Shown one piece after another: positions 62,710-64,000 of a stretch of DNA of 64,000 nucleotides. The notes under the pieces were generated by a model. The model was not told the DNA's origin. It worked only from the letters and a program-made list of their open reading frames with translations, and made no database searches. The stretch spans positions 2,790,001-2,854,000 of the forward strand of contig NC_079875.1 in NCBI RefSeq assembly GCF_029227915.1. Reading direction: 5' to 3'. Every line of letters begins with the position of its first letter. The stretch's first letter is position 1. The stretch comes from Hydractinia symbiolongicarpus. Taxonomy: Eukaryota > Cnidaria > Hydrozoa > Anthoathecata > Hydractiniidae. Both the position numbers and the translations under genes were made by a program.

Positions 62710-64000
62710 GCTCAATTAAGTCTCACAGTCAATCGTTTCACTGTTAAAAGCGATGCAAGCTAGTAATGTCAGAAAAATATCGCTAAATACATGTTGGTAC
62801 GAATATGAGACGCAAGCGTTGTACCTGAAACGGACTGATACCGTTAGAAAGTTAATGAAATGTAGTTTTGGAAACTGTCTCTATTTTCTCTGCACGCGCT
62901 AACGGCTAGGATTGGTCCAACAGTACAAATTGACTCATTTATCTAAATTTTCAAATGAAACGCTGCCACAGCGCCCAGTGTAATCGCTGAGATACAGCAA
63001 GCATGTCATATTAAGAAGAATGTTACTTCTTATAGTCCAATTGTGTCATTTATCTCATTTATAAAGTCAAAGTCCAAAATCTGTTCAATTAAGTCTCACA
63101 GTCAATGGTTTCACTGGTAAAAGCGATGCAACCTAGTAATATCAGAAACATATCGCTAAATACATGTTGGTACACATATGTGACGCAACCGTTGAAACTA
63201 AAACGGACTGATGCCGTTAGAAAGTCAATGAAATGTAGTTTTGGAAACTGTCTCTATTTTCTCAGCGTTCACTAACGGCAAGGATTGGTCCCACAGTAAC
63301 AAATGATTTATTTATTTAAATTTTTAATTGAAACGCTACCTCAGCGCCCAGTGTAATCGCTGAGATACAGCAATCATGTCAAATTAAGAAGAATGTTAAT
63401 TTTTAGAGTACAATTGTGTCATTTATCTCATTTATAAAGTCAAAGTCCAAAATCAGTTCAATTAAGTCTCACAGTCAATCGTTTCACTGTTAAAAGCGAT
63501 GCAAGCTAGTAATGTCAGAAAAATATCGCTAAATACATGTTGGTACGAATATGAGACGCAAGCGTTGTACCTGAAACGGACTGATACCGTTAGAAAGTTA
63601 ATGAAATGTAGTTTTGGAAACTGTCTCTATTTTCTCTGCACGCGCTAACGGCTAGGATTGGTCCAACAGTACAAATTGACTCATTTATCTAAATTTTCAA
63701 ATGAAACGCTGCCACAGCGCCCAGTGTAATCGCTGAGATACAGCAAGCATGTCATATTAAGAAGAATGTTACTTCTTATAGTCCAATTGTGTCATTTATC
63801 TCATTTATAAAGTCAAAGTCCAAAATCTGTTCAATTAAGTCTCACAGTCAATGGTTTCACTGGTAAAAGCGATGCAACCTAGTAATATCAGAAACATATC
63901 GCTAAATACATGTTGGTACACATATGTGACGCAACCGTTGAAACTAAAACGGACTGATGCCGTTAGAAAGTCAATGAAATGTAGTTTTGGAAACTGTCTC
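62710..64000. repeat. ~746-bp dimer duplication, second copy cut by window end
   Basis: Private variants TTTTCTCTGCACGCGC, TCCAACAGTACAAATTGACTC, CAGCAAGCATGTCATATT and GTACACATATGTGACGC occur at about 62885, 62925, 62996 and 63171 and again about 745 bp later. The second unit starts near 63456. Confidence 0.75.

Larger units (their letters stand above)
48416..64000. repeat. Satellite block D: tandem ~373 bp monomers
   Basis: The array resumes in mid-monomer exactly where the TIR element entered. Monomers are short-form and highly similar; the three right-hand subfamilies alternate. A variant with seven T (GTTATTTTTTTAGAGTC) and AATATGGCTAAATAC recurs at about 51040, 54045, 54420, 55545 and 58545. 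No gene was seen. Confidence 0.95.

Noticed and set aside
1-64000. CRISPR-like array because of regular repeats
   Set aside because: Repeats are contiguous ~373-bp units without unique spacers; this is eukaryotic satellite DNA.
1-64000. Telomeric repeats or rDNA
   Set aside because: No TTAGGG-type tandem runs and no rRNA-like conserved segments were seen.

Overview
This 64-kb window is almost entirely satellite DNA from a eukaryote. About 57 kb consists of head-to-tail, AT-rich monomers of roughly 371-375 bp, with a 402-404 bp long form on the left. Three larger insertions interrupt the array. I found no convincing protein-coding gene, no rRNA and no CRISPR. The longest open frames are about 70-114 codons and are mostly the same satellite frame seen again in every monomer. 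The mix of a long satellite array, a Helitron, a terminal-inverted-repeat DNA transposon, a Pol III-type tRNA-like sequence and animal-type CRE/E-box/TATA motifs suggests an invertebrate animal. The many TAGCTAGC runs in the insertions remind me of sponge genomes, but that is only an impression.

Layout: satellite block A (1-17231); Helitron copy 1 (17232-19416); satellite block B (19417-21745); Helitron copy 2 (21746-23929); satellite block C (23930-45599); a 2.8-kb TIR element (45600-48415); satellite block D (48416-64000). Block A holds a large tandem higher-order repeat (3535-8584 and 8585-13233). The two Helitron copies are one insertion amplified together with its flanking satellite as a tandem duplication (15316-19426 and 19427-23939). 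Block D holds a 4.5-kb, about 12-monomer higher-order repeat. Monomer subfamilies change along the window. Monomers with a 31-bp internal duplication occur only in the left ~25 kb, while the right half is made of a few closely related subfamilies with near-identical 745-bp and 4.5-kb repeats.

The two most informative objects are the insertions. The 2.18-kb element has textbook Helitron ends: 5' TC, 3' CTAG, a hairpin 12 nt before the end, and insertion between A and T without target duplication. Intact empty sites are present in neighbouring monomers. It carries no Rep/helicase and is therefore non-autonomous. Near its 3' end a 14-bp CRE palindrome lies just upstream of a TATA box pointing out into the satellite, which could drive satellite transcription. 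The 2,816-bp element has perfect 24-bp TIRs and an AA target duplication, no recognisable transposase, and a tRNA-like sequence with intact A and B boxes but a shortened anticodon arm.

The window behaves as a mutating and homogenising tandem array (unequal crossover, single-monomer losses, conversion patches, recent duplications), as in a centromeric or heterochromatic domain. Centromere identity is inference only. No undescribed gene system was recognised.
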